From JAKSSM01 sp045629065 (GTDB lineage: Bacteria; Bacillota; Clostridia; Peptostreptococcales; Anaerovoracaceae), in contig JAZQQK010000034.1 of assembly GCA_045629065.1 (NCBI GenBank), forward strand, positions 1 to 64,000: a stretch of 64,000 bases of DNA, read 5' to 3'. The position numbers and the translations under genes are program-made. The notes under the pieces are model-generated. The model ran no database searches, was not told the origin of the DNA, and saw only the letters and a program-made list of their open reading frames with translations. Positions 16,568 to 26,125 of this stretch are shown piece by piece. How positions within the stretch are numbered: position 1 is the first letter of the stretch; each line of letters begins with the position of its first letter.

Positions 16568-17122
16568 ATGACAGATTCAATCAAAGTCCTTGAATTACTT
16601 AACGAATTAGAAGATTTAGTAGCAAGTGCACCTGCATTTCCTTTAACAAATAAGGTTGTAGTTGTTACTGAAGATGTTTATTCAATCATTAAAGACATCA
16701 GATTAGCACTTCCTGACGATGTTCAACAAGCACATTGGATTGTAGAGGAAAAGGATAGAATCTTATCCGAAGCTAAGGCTGATTATGAGAGAATCGTCAA
16801 TGAAGGAAAGAAAGAAGCTGATAGCTTAGTTGAGGAAAGTGAAATTACTCAAAGAGCTCGTAAGCTTGGCCAACAGATCTTGAACGATGCACAAGAGAAC
16901 TCTAGACAATTAAAGTATAGAACTTATGATTATATGGATAAACTCCTTTATGATATGCAAGGAAAGATGGATGACCTCAACATGAAATACTTCGGCGAGA
17001 TGTACACTAACCTTGAGCACACATTCAAGGAAGTTGGCGAAACATTAAGCGCTAACCGTGAGGAGATTCAGCAACTCGCATATCGTACTCAGAACGAAAA
17101 TAACGAAAACCCAGAGCTCTAA
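16568..17122 (+). CDS. coiled-coil protein of unknown function, conserved beside coaD
   Basis: A 184-residue soluble protein that is mostly alpha-helical. The segment EEKDRILSEAKADYERIVNEG and following residues form a long charged coiled coil similar to the stalk of ATP synthase b or V-type H subunits, which is why such proteins are often labelled ATPase. No membrane anchor or catalytic motif is visible, so a role in ATP synthesis is unlikely. Its start is 2 bp after coaD, so it is cotranscribed with it. The gene ends before a strong bidirectional terminator. Function unknown. Confidence 0.75.
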   Translation: MTDSIKVLELLNELEDLVASAPAFPLTNKVVVVTEDVYSIIKDIRLALPDDVQQAHWIVEEKDRILSEAKADYERIVNEGKKEADSLVEESEITQRARKLGQQILNDAQENSRQLKYRTYDYMDKLLYDMQGKMDDLNMKYFGEMYTNLEHTFKEVGETLSANREEIQQLAYRTQNENNENPEL

Positions 17123-17135
17123 TTTTAGATATTAA

Positions 17136-17165
17136 AAAACCCCAGGATGACCTGGGGTTTTATTT
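17136..17165. terminator. bidirectional Rho-independent terminator
   Basis: AAAACCCCAGG (17136-17146) and CCTGGGGTTTT (17151-17161) form an 11-bp perfect stem with an ATGA loop. The A and T flanks give a U tract in both directions, serving the convergent coaD and TRAP operons. Confidence 0.9.
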
Positions 17166-17178
17166 TGCAATTGAATTG

Positions 17179-19170
17179 TTATGCAGCTACTTTCTTGGTA
17201 TTCTTAATGATTACCTGAGCAACTGAGATACCAGCTACGATTACGAAGCCGATGATATCTGTAACAGTTTCTGGGTAGATGAGAAGTAAACCACCGATAG
17301 CAATTATAATTCTGAATACTTTGTTAAGTTTATCAAATGCATAACCTCTTAAGCCTGCTGCAACTCCGAAGATACCTACGAGTGATGTAAGTACTACGAG
17401 TGCACCTTCCATAAATGTACAGTCGATGAAGAGAAGGGCAGGATTGAATGCAAAGCAATAAGGAACGATGAATGCAGCAATTGCTAAAGTTGATGCAGTA
17501 AATGCTGTCTTCATTGGTTTGGATTTTGCAATAGCTGAACCCGCATAAGCTGCAAGTGCAACTGGAGGAGTGATGTCTGCAACGATACCGAAGTAGAAGC
17601 AGAAGAAGTGAGCTACTATTCTAGGAAGACCCATTGTGATAAGAATAGGTGCACAAGTTGAAGCCATGATGCAGTAGTTAGCAGTTGTAGGAACTCCCAT
17701 TCCTAAAACGATACAGCAGAGCATAGTCAAGAACAATGCTACAAATAATGGGTTAACGAATGGAATAGATGAGCTGAATCCTACGATTGCAGAGATTAGC
17801 TTGGATGCAAGACCTGTAGCCGAGATACATCCAGCGATGATACCAGCCATACAACATGCAACAGCTACTGTTATAGTTCCTTTGCCGCCAGCCTCTAAAG
17901 CATCGAAAATTTTCCAAACTGTGAAGTCATTTTCGTCTTTTGCGAGCTTATCAATGAAGTAGTCGATAACACTTACCACGATGGAGCAACCGATTGCAAT
18001 AGTTGCTGCCTTTTGCATAGTGCAAGCATTAGAAACTACTAACCAAACTAATACAACGAGTGGAATCAAGAGATAAATCTTCTTGATTAAATGTCCCATC
18101 TTTGGAAGTTGTTCTCTTGGAATTCCCTTAAGTCCTGTTCTCTTTGCTTCAAGGTGAACTGAGATGAATACACCAGCAAAGTACAGAATAGCAGGGAGTA
18201 TAGCGCGAGTGGCAACTTCTGCATATGTAACATTGATATATTCTGCCATTAAGAAAGCAGCAGCAACCATGATAGGAGGCATAATCTGACCACCAGTTGA
18301 TGCAGAAGCTTCTACAGCGGCTGCAAACTCTGGCTTATAGCCTGTTTCCTTCATCATAGGAATTGTTACGGATCCTGTAGTTACTGTATTACCAACGGAT
18401 GAACCGGAAACCATACCGCAGAGAGCAGAAGAGATAACTGCAACCTTTGCAGGACCACCAGCAAATCTTCCTACGAGAGCATTGGCAAGGCTTATGAAGA
18501 ACTTTGCAATACCAGTTCTTTCAAGGAAAGCACCGAAGATGATGAATACAGCAATGAATCTAACACATACTTGAATTGGTGTAGTAAGTACACCCTCTGT
18601 TGAATAGAAGAGAACATACATTACACGCTTTAAGCTTGTGCCATTAATGAATGTATAAGCGATAATAACACCTGCAACGCAGAGAATAGGGAGACCTACG
18701 CAACGTCTGCAGAGTTCAAACAAGCAAATCAAACCGATTATTGCAATTACGATTAGCTGTGGAGTCATCTTGGATGCGCTTGTGAGGTTCCAAACGATAG
18801 CATCATAGCTAAAGTAGTAGTAAAGGAATGAACCAGAACCAAGAACCATGAAAATCCAATCATACCAAGGCAAGCTGTTAACTTTAACATGCTTTTTGCT
18901 TGCTGGGAATGTAAGGAAGCCCATAATCATAATCAAGCCAATAAAGCTTGTCATACGTTTTTCCAATGCAGCTACACTAAAGAGTGTTTCATACATACAG
19001 AAAAGAGAGAAGAGCACCATTACGACCTTTACGATCTTTGCTTGTGTGCCTTCCCAGATACGAGTATTGGACTCTTTATCATATTTTCTCATAACGTCGT
19101 TAAGGTCGCCGATTTCTTCAGCGACCTTAGCATTAGAGTTTACATTGTCTTTAGGTTTCTTTGTAAACAT
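17179..19170 (-). CDS. TRAP transporter fused permease (DctQ-DctM type)
   Basis: A 663-residue membrane protein with about 16-18 hydrophobic segments. The N-terminal four-helix part corresponds to the small DctQ subunit and the rest to the 12-helix DctM subunit, the fused form that typically pairs with TAXI-type binding proteins. Family motifs include GSSVGNTVTTGSVTIPMMK, EASASTGGQIMPPIMVAAAFLMAEY and GMGVPTTANYCI. It uses a sodium or proton gradient to import a solute delivered by the periplasmic-type lipoprotein encoded just upstream in the operon. GAGGT lies before the ATG. Substrate unknown; TAXI systems include glutamate and dicarboxylate uptake. Confidence 0.92.
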   Translation of the reverse strand: MFTKKPKDNVNSNAKVAEEIGDLNDVMRKYDKESNTRIWEGTQAKIVKVVMVLFSLFCMYETLFSVAALEKRMTSFIGLIMIMGFLTFPASKKHVKVNSLPWYDWIFMVLGSGSFLYYYFSYDAIVWNLTSASKMTPQLIVIAIIGLICLFELCRRCVGLPILCVAGVIIAYTFINGTSLKRVMYVLFYSTEGVLTTPIQVCVRFIAVFIIFGAFLERTGIAKFFISLANALVGRFAGGPAKVAVISSALCGMVSGSSVGNTVTTGSVTIPMMKETGYKPEFAAAVEASASTGGQIMPPIMVAAAFLMAEYINVTYAEVATRAILPAILYFAGVFISVHLEAKRTGLKGIPREQLPKMGHLIKKIYLLIPLVVLVWLVVSNACTMQKAATIAIGCSIVVSVIDYFIDKLAKDENDFTVWKIFDALEAGGKGTITVAVACCMAGIIAGCISATGLASKLISAIVGFSSSIPFVNPLFVALFLTMLCCIVLGMGVPTTANYCIMASTCAPILITMGLPRIVAHFFCFYFGIVADITPPVALAAYAGSAIAKSKPMKTAFTASTLAIAAFIVPYCFAFNPALLFIDCTFMEGALVVLTSLVGIFGVAAGLRGYAFDKLNKVFRIIIAIGGLLLIYPETVTDIIGFVIVAGISVAQVIIKNTKKVAA

Positions 19171-19182
19171 TATTTACCTCAA

Positions 19183-20151
19183 TTATTTTGTTGCAACAGT
19201 TACGCCTTTTTCAGCATAGTACTTAGCAGCTCCCTTGTGGTAAGGAACGGATGTAACTTCTGTAGCGAAGTTAACGTCTAAGTCATTTGCCTTTGCGTGT
19301 TCGATAGAGGACTTACCATCAAAAATAGTCTTTGTGATGTTGTAAACTACATCTTCATCAACGTCGTCTCTTACGATAACCATAGCAGCTACAGCAACTG
19401 TTGTAGCATCAGCATCTGTGCCATAAGTAGCAGCTGGAATTACGTGCTTTGAGTAGTAAGGGGACATAGCGATTAACTTGTTGATGTGTTCATCATCTAA
19501 GGATACTAAGTAAGCTTGCTTAGCTGTGCAGAGCTCTGTGATTGAGTTTGTAGGAGCACCAGCAACTACTAATGCAGCATCAATCTTGTTGTCCTTTAAG
19601 GATTCAGTGGAATCGGAGAATCCTTGGTAAACTGGAGTGATGTCATTAAGTGTTAAATCGTAAGCCTTTAAGATATCGAGTGCGTTGAAGTAAACACCAG
19701 AACCCTGAGCACCAACGGAAACTGTCTTGCCCTTTAAGTCAGCAACAGTTTTGATGGATGGGTCGCAAGTTACGATTTGAACATCTTCCATATATAAACC
19801 TGCTAAGATGGAGAAGGAATCAACCTTGCTGTTGAAAAGGTTAGAACCTTGGTAAGCATAGCTCATAACGTCTGACTGGCAGAATGCCATTTGAACGTCA
19901 CCAGCATCAAGATCTTCAACGTTTGCTTGTGAACCGTTTCCAGGAAGACCAGTAATTGTGATGTTGTCGCAGTTATTGGATACATATTCTGAAAGAACAA
20001 CGCCATATGCGTAATATGTTCCACCAGTTCCGCCTGTAGCGAAATCAAGGTCTGCGGATTTTACATCGGAGCCAGCGTTATTACCACAACCAGCTAAGCA
20101 GAGTGTAAATGCTAAAACAAGTACTAAAACTAAACATAATCTCTTTTTCAT
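19183..20151 (-). CDS. TAXI family TRAP solute-binding lipoprotein
   Basis: A 322-residue lipoprotein. The signal peptide MKKRLCLVLVLVLAFTLCLAGC ends in lipobox LAGC. The mature part has the TAXI signature GGTGGTYYAYG and QANVEDLDAGDVQMAFCQSD, and later VSVGAQGSGVYFNALDIL. It should be anchored to the outer face of the membrane and hand its ligand to the fused permease 12 bp downstream. An in-frame start at 20190 exists, but AAAGGAG sits 8 nt before the ATG at 20151, which also gives a proper signal peptide, so that start is used. A promoter lies at 20271-20299 with a palindrome in the leader. Confidence 0.92.
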   Translation of the reverse strand: MKKRLCLVLVLVLAFTLCLAGCGNNAGSDVKSADLDFATGGTGGTYYAYGVVLSEYVSNNCDNITITGLPGNGSQANVEDLDAGDVQMAFCQSDVMSYAYQGSNLFNSKVDSFSILAGLYMEDVQIVTCDPSIKTVADLKGKTVSVGAQGSGVYFNALDILKAYDLTLNDITPVYQGFSDSTESLKDNKIDAALVVAGAPTNSITELCTAKQAYLVSLDDEHINKLIAMSPYYSKHVIPAATYGTDADATTVAVAAMVIVRDDVDEDVVYNITKTIFDGKSSIEHAKANDLDVNFATEVTSVPYHKGAAKYYAEKGVTVATK

Positions 20152-20225
20152 TTTGCAATCTCCTTTGTGTGTATAAATTTTTAATTTCATGCGAAATGTT
20201 CAAAGTGAAAAACATTTTTTGAAAT

Positions 20226-20250
20226 AAGAACAAATTCTGAAATTGTTCTT
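20226..20250. promoter_or_regulatory. palindrome in the TRAP operon leader, candidate operator
   Basis: AAGAACAA (20226-20233) and TTGTTCTT (20243-20250) are perfect inverted arms around 9 bp. The site lies about 15 bp downstream of the predicted transcript start of the TRAP operon. Confidence 0.4.
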
Positions 20251-20270
20251 AAATTGTTTTTACAAGTATG

Positions 20271-20299
20271 AATATACTCTCCTAAAAAAGAGAATGCAA
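20271..20299 (-). promoter_or_regulatory. candidate TRAP operon promoter
   Basis: Minus-strand TTGCAT (20294-20299), a 17-bp spacer and TATATT (20271-20276). It implies a leader of about 110 nt before the ATG at 20151. Confidence 0.55.
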
Positions 20300-20419
20300 T
20301 AGAAATTTTCAGAAAAATCGTTCTAAATAAAAAACAGTTTTTGGAAAAAAACAATTTAAGCAAAAAAGCCCTAAATTTCAACCTTTTTCAACGTTTTTAC
20401 ATTCAAATTCAAGTCTTGC

Positions 20420-20448
20420 TTTATAAATAGGAAAGAATGTGGTAAAAT
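20420..20448 (+). promoter_or_regulatory. candidate promoter of the M16 peptidase operon
   Basis: TTTATA (20420-20425), a 17-bp spacer and TAAAAT (20443-20448), followed by an AAGGAG ribosome site before the ATG at 20475. Confidence 0.45.
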
Positions 20449-20474
20449 AATCGCATCAAAAATAAGGAGCCAAA

Positions 20475-21731
20475 ATGAATAATATTAAGGTTAAAACTCT
20501 TGACTCTGGTGTCAGAGTTATCATGGAAAAATTAGATCAAGTGCAATCCGCAAGCTTCGGAGTTTGGGTCAGAGCAGGTGCTGTTGATGAAGAAAAAGAG
20601 ATTTCAGGTGTTTCTCATTTCATAGAGCACATGATGTTTAAGGGTACAGAAACTCGTTCGGCTAAAGATTTGGCAACAGACATAGATAAAATAGGTGGAC
20701 AGATTAATGCGTTTACCGGTAAAGAAGCAACTTGCTATTATGTAAAGACTGTTGGAAACAATATACTAAAGGGCGCAGAAGTAATTCTCGATATGCTTAA
20801 CAATTCAGTTTTTGACGAAGTTGAATTAAGAAGAGAACGTAAGGTCATTATGGAAGAGATGAAGATGACAGAGGATACTCCTGATGATCTAGCACAGGAA
20901 ACGGTCATTGAACTCTTATTTAAAGGCAATCCGTATGGCAAGTCAATTATTGGCAATACAACATCTCTAAAAGGTATCAATCGCGAGAAATTAATCGCAT
21001 ATAAAGAACGTGAATACACCAAAGATTCTATCGTAGTATCAATTGCCGGAAATTTCGACGAAAATGAATTTTTAGATTTTATCGAGGACAAGTTCTCTAA
21101 ACTTAAGGATAAAAAAGCCGAGAAAAAGGTCGAAGTAGTTCCTTATAAGCCTTCGTATAAGGTAATTAAAAAGGATATTAATCAAACTCATATATGCTTG
21201 GCTACTAAAGGTCTTGCTTTAGACGATGATAGATATTATAGACTCTCATTATTAAATAGCATTATGGGTGGCAGCATGAGCTCGAGATTGTTCCAAAATA
21301 TCAGAGAGCAAAAAGGTTTGGCATATTCAGTATTTTCAGTAGCATCATCAGCTTCTAAAGATGGATATTTTGAAATCTATGCGGGTGTAAATTCTGATAA
21401 GATTGAACTTGCACTTAAAGGAATCCGTGAAGAACTCGCTTTGCTAGATAATGATGGTGTCACTGCCGACGAACTTTCCATGGCAAAGGAACAAGCAAAA
21501 GCTTCATATGTATTTGCGCAGGAAAACGCGGCTTCCAGGATGTTTGCTAATGGTAAAAATCTCATGTTAGTGAACAAAATATTTACTCCAGAAGAAGTTT
21601 TAGACGGGTTCGACAAGGTTACACTCGGTGATATCGATGAAATCAAAAAGATGATTTGCGACCCTTGTACATATACTGGTGCATCTGTAAGTGATATAAA
21701 ATATGATTTAGGAAAGATTTGGTTAGGCTAA
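20475..21731 (+). CDS. M16 family zinc peptidase (processing-peptidase-like)
   Basis: A 418-residue insulinase-family protein. The inverted zinc motif H-x2-E-H appears as SHFIEHMMFKGTETRSA near residues 47-63, with the distal glutamate expected in KVIMEEMKMTEDTPDD. The second half is the usual inactive M16 repeat (QKGLAYSVFSVASS). The family is close to the PepR/YmxG and mitochondrial processing peptidase beta group, commonly located near polynucleotide phosphorylase and dut in Bacillota. It has no signal peptide, so it likely acts in the cytoplasm. It overlaps dut by one base. Confidence 0.9.
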   Translation: MNNIKVKTLDSGVRVIMEKLDQVQSASFGVWVRAGAVDEEKEISGVSHFIEHMMFKGTETRSAKDLATDIDKIGGQINAFTGKEATCYYVKTVGNNILKGAEVILDMLNNSVFDEVELRRERKVIMEEMKMTEDTPDDLAQETVIELLFKGNPYGKSIIGNTTSLKGINREKLIAYKEREYTKDSIVVSIAGNFDENEFLDFIEDKFSKLKDKKAEKKVEVVPYKPSYKVIKKDINQTHICLATKGLALDDDRYYRLSLLNSIMGGSMSSRLFQNIREQKGLAYSVFSVASSASKDGYFEIYAGVNSDKIELALKGIREELALLDNDGVTADELSMAKEQAKASYVFAQENAASRMFANGKNLMLVNKIFTPEEVLDGFDKVTLGDIDEIKKMICDPCTYTGASVSDIKYDLGKIWLG

Positions 21732-22171
21732 TGGAAAAATATAAAGTAAAAATTGTTAGTAAAAGTGGCAATGTGCCTTCATACGAAAGCGTCGGAGCAG
21801 CTGGTGCAGACTTAAGAGCTTATATACCAGAGCCAATTACACTTATGCCTGGCGAAAGAAGACTAATTCCCACAGGTTTATATGTGGAACTACCTCAAGG
21901 AGTCGAAGCTCAAATCAGGGCTCGCTCTGGACTGTCAATCAAGCACGGGATTACCATGATAAATGGAGTTGGTACCGTTGATAGCGATTATCGTGGGGAA
22001 TGGAATATTCCTATGGTAAACCTGGGCCAAGAACCATATACGATTGAAAATGGTGATAGAATTGCACAAGCAATCTTTACTACATATACTCAGGTCGAAT
22101 TCGAAGTCGCATCCGAAATCGACGAAACTGAAAGAGGAGCGGGTGGCTTCGGACACTCCGGAATAAAATAA
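21731..22171 (+). CDS. dut: deoxyuridine 5'-triphosphate nucleotidohydrolase
   Basis: A 146-residue trimeric-type dUTPase with all five motifs: GAAGADLRAY, RSGLSIKHGI, GVGTVDSDYRGEW, GDRIAQAIF and the C-terminal ERGAGGFGHSG. It hydrolyses dUTP to dUMP, keeping uracil out of DNA and feeding dTMP synthesis. ATG at 21731 shares a base with the previous stop (TAATG), so translation is probably coupled; an upstream TTG in the same frame lacks support. It shares one base with dgt as well, forming a compact nucleotide-pool unit. Confidence 0.95.
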   Translation: MEKYKVKIVSKSGNVPSYESVGAAGADLRAYIPEPITLMPGERRLIPTGLYVELPQGVEAQIRARSGLSIKHGITMINGVGTVDSDYRGEWNIPMVNLGQEPYTIENGDRIAQAIFTTYTQVEFEVASEIDETERGAGGFGHSGIK

Positions 22172-23181
22172 TGTTAAATAGAATCGATTTAGAAAAAAGA
22201 GAATTTGATATTTTGGCACCAAAAGCCACAAAATCTGCAGAGTCCAGAGGAAGATTAGTACCAGAAGAAAAGGATGGAACTAGAACAGAATTCCAACGCG
22301 ACAGAGACAGAATTGTGCATTCAAAAGCCTTCAGAAGATTGATGCATAAGACGCAAGTTTTCCTTTCACCAGAAGGAGACCACTTTAGAACTCGTCTTAC
22401 ACATACCTTGGAAGTTTCACAGATTTCAAGGACAATTGCAAGAGCCCTTAATCTCAATGAGGACTTGGCTGAGGCCATTTCTCTCGGTCACGACCTTGGA
22501 CACACTCCATTTGGTCACAACGGCGAAGAAATATTAAACAAGATTCATCCTAACGGCTTCGAACACAATGTTCAAAGCTTGCGAGTTGTCGATTTATTAG
22601 AGCCAACTCCAACAAGACAAGGGCTTAATCTGACACTCGAAGTAAGAGACGGAATAGTAAACCATACTGGTCCGGTTCTTCCTTTTACGCTTGAGGGACA
22701 AATTGTTAGACTTTCTGATAGAATTGCTTATATAAACCACGATATCGACGATGCCATCAGATCCGGAGTAATCTCAATCGATGACATTCCAGAAGAATTC
22801 CTCGATGTTTTCGGTGAAAGCCACAGCGAAAGAATTAATAATATGGTTCTTGATGCGATAAAGAACTCCGAAGGAATGGATATTATTAAACAAAGTGATT
22901 TGTTTAAGACAGAACTCGACAAGCTTCGCAAATTCATGTTTGCTAATGTTTATCGCAATCCAAAAGTCAAGAAAGAAGCAGATCTCGCAAAAGTTGAAGT
23001 TGTCATCAGCTCTCTATATAATTTTTATGTAGAAAACCCTGATGCGCTTCCAGATGATAGCAGATTTGTTATCGATCAGGATGGTGTAAACGAGGCAGCA
23101 AAGGATTTCGTTGCAGGTATGACTGATAGATTCGCACTTTCGACATACACAGATCTCTTTGTGCCAAAGGGTTGGAAATAG
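22171..23181 (+). CDS. dgt: deoxyguanosinetriphosphate triphosphohydrolase-like protein
   Basis: A 336-residue HD-domain protein. The metal motif is seen as RLTHTLEVSQISRTIA (His) and GHDLGHTPFGHNGE (HD), with the later RLSDRIAYINHDIDDA supplying another aspartate. Dgt-like proteins hydrolyse dGTP or other dNTPs to nucleoside and triphosphate. The shorter, deoxyguanosinetriphosphatase-like clade found next to dnaG in Bacillota fits this protein. Its start overlaps the dut stop by one base. Confidence 0.93.
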   Translation: MLNRIDLEKREFDILAPKATKSAESRGRLVPEEKDGTRTEFQRDRDRIVHSKAFRRLMHKTQVFLSPEGDHFRTRLTHTLEVSQISRTIARALNLNEDLAEAISLGHDLGHTPFGHNGEEILNKIHPNGFEHNVQSLRVVDLLEPTPTRQGLNLTLEVRDGIVNHTGPVLPFTLEGQIVRLSDRIAYINHDIDDAIRSGVISIDDIPEEFLDVFGESHSERINNMVLDAIKNSEGMDIIKQSDLFKTELDKLRKFMFANVYRNPKVKKEADLAKVEVVISSLYNFYVENPDALPDDSRFVIDQDGVNEAAKDFVAGMTDRFALSTYTDLFVPKGWK

Positions 23182-23216
23182 TGTATTAATATAAATACAA
23201 AAAATAAAAAAGGAAA

Positions 23217-23275
23217 TGGCTCACAAATGTTGAATATTTAGTTATAGACTAAGTAGGAGACCGTTTAGTGAGCCA
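23217..23275 (+). promoter_or_regulatory. inverted repeat enclosing the dnaG ribosome site and start codon
   Basis: TGGCTCAC (23217-23224) is perfectly complementary to GTGAGCCA (23268-23275). The right arm begins with the dnaG GTG start codon, and the 43-nt loop carries the Shine-Dalgarno plus a small inner TTAGT/ACTAA stem. If formed in mRNA it would occlude initiation. Confidence 0.45.
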
Positions 23276-25037
23276 GAATTATAATTCGACAATTGAAGAC
23301 TTAAAGGCCCAATTAAACATCGTAGATGTGGTATCTCGTGCGGTACCGCTCAAGCGTGCAGGGGCCAACTTTAAAGGAGTATGCCCGTTTCATAATGAGA
23401 AGACTCCTTCTTTTGTTGTTTCAGAGCAAAAGCAGATATTTACATGCTTTGGCTGTGGAGCATCAGGAGATGCAATAGAATTCACTAAAAGGTTCTATAA
23501 TCTCGAATTCCAGGAAGCATGTGAAAAGCTTGCAAAAGAGAACGGAATTACTATTGATTTGAACTTTGGCGCAGGAAATAAGCAGGAAAAAGATAGGGTT
23601 TACGAGATGAACCGCACCGCTGCGAGATTCTTCTTGGACAATATGACAAAGTCTGCTAACCCCGGCTATAAATACATAAGAAGTAGAGGTATCGAAGATA
23701 GCACTATTGTCAAGTTCGGTATCGGCTATGCTCCAGCCGGTTGGGATAATCTCCTAAACTATATGAAATCCAAGGGATATACCGAGGAAGAATTAGCAGA
23801 ATTCTCTCTTCTAAGAAAGAAAGATGGTGGCAAGTATTACGATTACTTCCGCAATCGTATTATTTTCCCAATCATAAATACAACAGGAAAGGTTGTAGGC
23901 TTCCAGTCTAGAAAAATAGACCCAGAAGATCCATCAGCAAAGTATATCAATACACTTGACAACCTGGTTTTCCACAAGAAAGACACTATTTTTGGTATTA
24001 ATCTCACTAAGCAAGACATTGCAAAAGAAGGCATGGCTATTTTAGTAGAGGGCAATATGGATGTTGTATCGCTTTATCAAGCAGGCGTTCATAATGTAGG
24101 AGCTTCCTGCGGAACAGCACTTAATGAAAACCAAGCAAAGCTTCTAAAACGCTATGCTAATACCGTTTGTCTGTGCTATGATTCGGATTCTGCCGGCCAA
24201 GAAGCGGATTTGAGAGGCATTGAAGTCCTTACGAAAGCTGGACTTAAGGTTAAAGTAATGAGTGTAACCTCTGGAAAGGACCCCGATGAGTTCGTAAAGG
24301 AATTCGGCAGGGAAGCATTCATGAAGTTGGCTGAAGAAGCCATGACATCTACTGAATTCAAACTCAAAGCTGCTAAAAAAGGCCTGAATTTGAACAGAGA
24401 TGACGATAAAATTGATTATGTAAAGCGAGCTACGGCAATCCTAAAGCAGGAAAGCCCAGCAACTGCTGACATATATATCAAGAAACTAGCAAGTGAACTT
24501 AAGATTTCTGAAGGCGCTATAAGAATGGAAGTATCAGGTAAGTCTAGTGCAGGCCAAGATAGCTCTGTAATTACTAGACAAAGCAACGTAGATAGTGAAA
24601 ACCTTCCTAACTTAAGCACACTTGAAGCAACCATAATTAAAGTTCTTCTTATAAATCCGAACTTTACTGAGAAATTGCTCAGTAATGAGAACATATTTGA
24701 GAGCGAACTCGGTATGAAAGTTAAGAATATAATGTTTGAACTTTATGGAATGAATGGACAATTCGAGGAAAGCGATGTTTTCGATAGGTTGGAGACCGAT
24801 GAAAGCCAAAAGCTGGCCGAAAATCTAGCATCCATTGTCATCGCCGGCAACGAAGAGAACGTTTTTGAAGATTGCATTAGAGATTGGCGCCTAAAACGTG
24901 CCAAATTAAAAGAGAAGCTGCTGATAGATCGGCTTTCTTTAGCTGATGAGCAGGAATCAAGCAGCGCAATAGAAGAGCTTACAAAAGAGCTCATGGACGT
25001 ACAGAAAGAAATCAAGTCATTAGGAGGTAAAATTTGA
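23268..25037 (+). CDS. dnaG: DNA primase
   Basis: A 589-residue primase. The N-terminal zinc-binding domain [11 protein letters not shown] with [10 protein letters not shown] gives a C-x2-H and C-x2-C set. The RNA polymerase core includes [15 protein letters not shown] and the Toprim motifs [12 protein letters not shown] and [11 protein letters not shown], and a DnaB-interacting C-terminal domain follows. It makes RNA primers for replication. The start is GTG at 23268, with TAGGAG 9 nt upstream. Its stop overlaps the rpoD start by one base. The order dgt-dnaG-rpoD is the classical macromolecular synthesis unit of Bacillota. Confidence 0.96.
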   Translation: MSQNYNSTIEDLKAQLNIVDVVSRAVPLKRAGANFKGVCPFHNEKTPSFVVSEQKQIFTCFGCGASGDAIEFTKRFYNLEFQEACEKLAKENGITIDLNFGAGNKQEKDRVYEMNRTAARFFLDNMTKSANPGYKYIRSRGIEDSTIVKFGIGYAPAGWDNLLNYMKSKGYTEEELAEFSLLRKKDGGKYYDYFRNRIIFPIINTTGKVVGFQSRKIDPEDPSAKYINTLDNLVFHKKDTIFGINLTKQDIAKEGMAILVEGNMDVVSLYQAGVHNVGASCGTALNENQAKLLKRYANTVCLCYDSDSAGQEADLRGIEVLTKAGLKVKVMSVTSGKDPDEFVKEFGREAFMKLAEEAMTSTEFKLKAAKKGLNLNRDDDKIDYVKRATAILKQESPATADIYIKKLASELKISEGAIRMEVSGKSSAGQDSSVITRQSNVDSENLPNLSTLEATIIKVLLINPNFTEKLLSNENIFESELGMKVKNIMFELYGMNGQFEESDVFDRLETDESQKLAENLASIVIAGNEENVFEDCIRDWRLKRAKLKEKLLIDRLSLADEQESSSAIEELTKELMDVQKEIKSLGGKI

Positions 25038-26125
25038 TGGCAAAGGATAGAGATGAAATAATGGATTTTGATGAACTTGAACAAGACGAATTGTTAGATG
25101 ATGAAGAAATCGTAGAAGAAAAACACGATTTCATCACAAGCAGAGGAATTGAAGGCGCTAAAGAAGTAGATATTGACCAGATCAATAGAGTCTTCGAGAA
25201 CGATATCGACTACGGTGTCGAGAGCGACGAACTTCCTGATGACAACCAAGAAATTGAGTTTGAATCTCTCGAAGATGAAGCTTTAACTAAGGGTATCGCT
25301 GTAGACGACCCAGTTAGAATGTACCTCAAGGAAATTGGTAAGGTTCCACTTCTTACTGCTGACGAGGAAATCGTACTTGCACAAAAAATGAAGGAAGGCG
25401 ACCAGGATGCAAGACAAAAGCTTGTAGAAGCCAACCTCAGACTTGTAGTATCAATTGCTAAGAGATATGTTGGCCGTGGCATGCTTTTCCTCGACCTTAT
25501 TCAAGAAGGTAACTTAGGTCTTATCAAGGCAGTAGAAAAGTGCGATTATACAAAGGGATATAAGTTCTACACATATGCTACATGGTGGATTAGACAGGCA
25601 ATTACTCGTTCAATCGCTGATCAAGCAAGAACTATTCGTATTCCAGTACATATGGTTGAAACTATCAATAAACTCATCAGAGTTTCTCGTCAATTACTTC
25701 AGACTTATGGTCGCGAACCTAGCCCAGAAGAAATTGCTGAAGAAATGGGTATCACAGTAGAAAAGGTTAGAGAGATTCAGAAAATCGCACAGGAGCCAGT
25801 TTCACTCGAAACTCCTATCGGCGAAGAGGAAGATTCTCACCTTGGCGATTTCATCCCGGACGAGGATGTTCCAGCTCCAGCAGAAGCTGCAGCAGCACTT
25901 ATGCTTAAAGAGCAACTTCTCGAAGTTCTTGATACACTTACTGAACGTGAGCAAAAAGTACTTAAACTCAGATTCGGTTTAGAGGACGGACATGCACGTA
26001 CACTTGAAGAAGTAGGTAAAGAATTCGATGTAACACGTGAACGTATTCGTCAGATTGAATCCAAGGCCATCAAGAAACTCAACCATCCATCAAGAAGTAA
26101 GAAATTAAAGGACTACCTTGAATAA
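25037..26125 (+). CDS. rpoD: primary RNA polymerase sigma factor
   Basis: A 362-residue sigma-70 protein. An acidic N-terminal region (to about 85) is followed by region 1.2 ([18 protein letters not shown]), region 2 ([50 protein letters not shown]), region 3 and region 4.2 ([20 protein letters not shown]). It is the housekeeping sigma (SigA). ATG at 25037 follows AGGAGGTAAAATTTG; an in-frame TTG one codon earlier is not needed. Confidence 0.97.
   Translation: MAKDRDEIMDFDELEQDELLDDEEIVEEKHDFITSRGIEGAKEVDIDQINRVFENDIDYGVESDELPDDNQEIEFESLEDEALTKGIAVDDPVRMYLKEIGKVPLLTADEEIVLAQKMKEGDQDARQKLVEANLRLVVSIAKRYVGRGMLFLDLIQEGNLGLIKAVEKCDYTKGYKFYTYATWWIRQAITRSIADQARTIRIPVHMVETINKLIRVSRQLLQTYGREPSPEEIAEEMGITVEKVREIQKIAQEPVSLETPIGEEEDSHLGDFIPDEDVPAPAEAAAALMLKEQLLEVLDTLTEREQKVLKLRFGLEDGHARTLEEVGKEFDVTRERIRQIESKAIKKLNHPSRSKKLKDYLE

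Larger units (their letters stand above)
20152..20474. other. 323-bp AT-rich divergent intergenic region
   Basis: No gene is visible. It holds a minus-strand promoter for the TRAP operon, a palindrome in that leader, and a plus-strand promoter for the M16 peptidase. Several scattered GAAC/GTTC half-sites do not form a LexA box. Confidence 0.7.

Noticed and set aside
20160..20340. LexA regulation of the TRAP operon from GAAC/GTTC half-sites
   Set aside because: The half-sites are not arranged as GAAC-N4-GTTC; the inverted pair is 9 bp apart inside longer arms.
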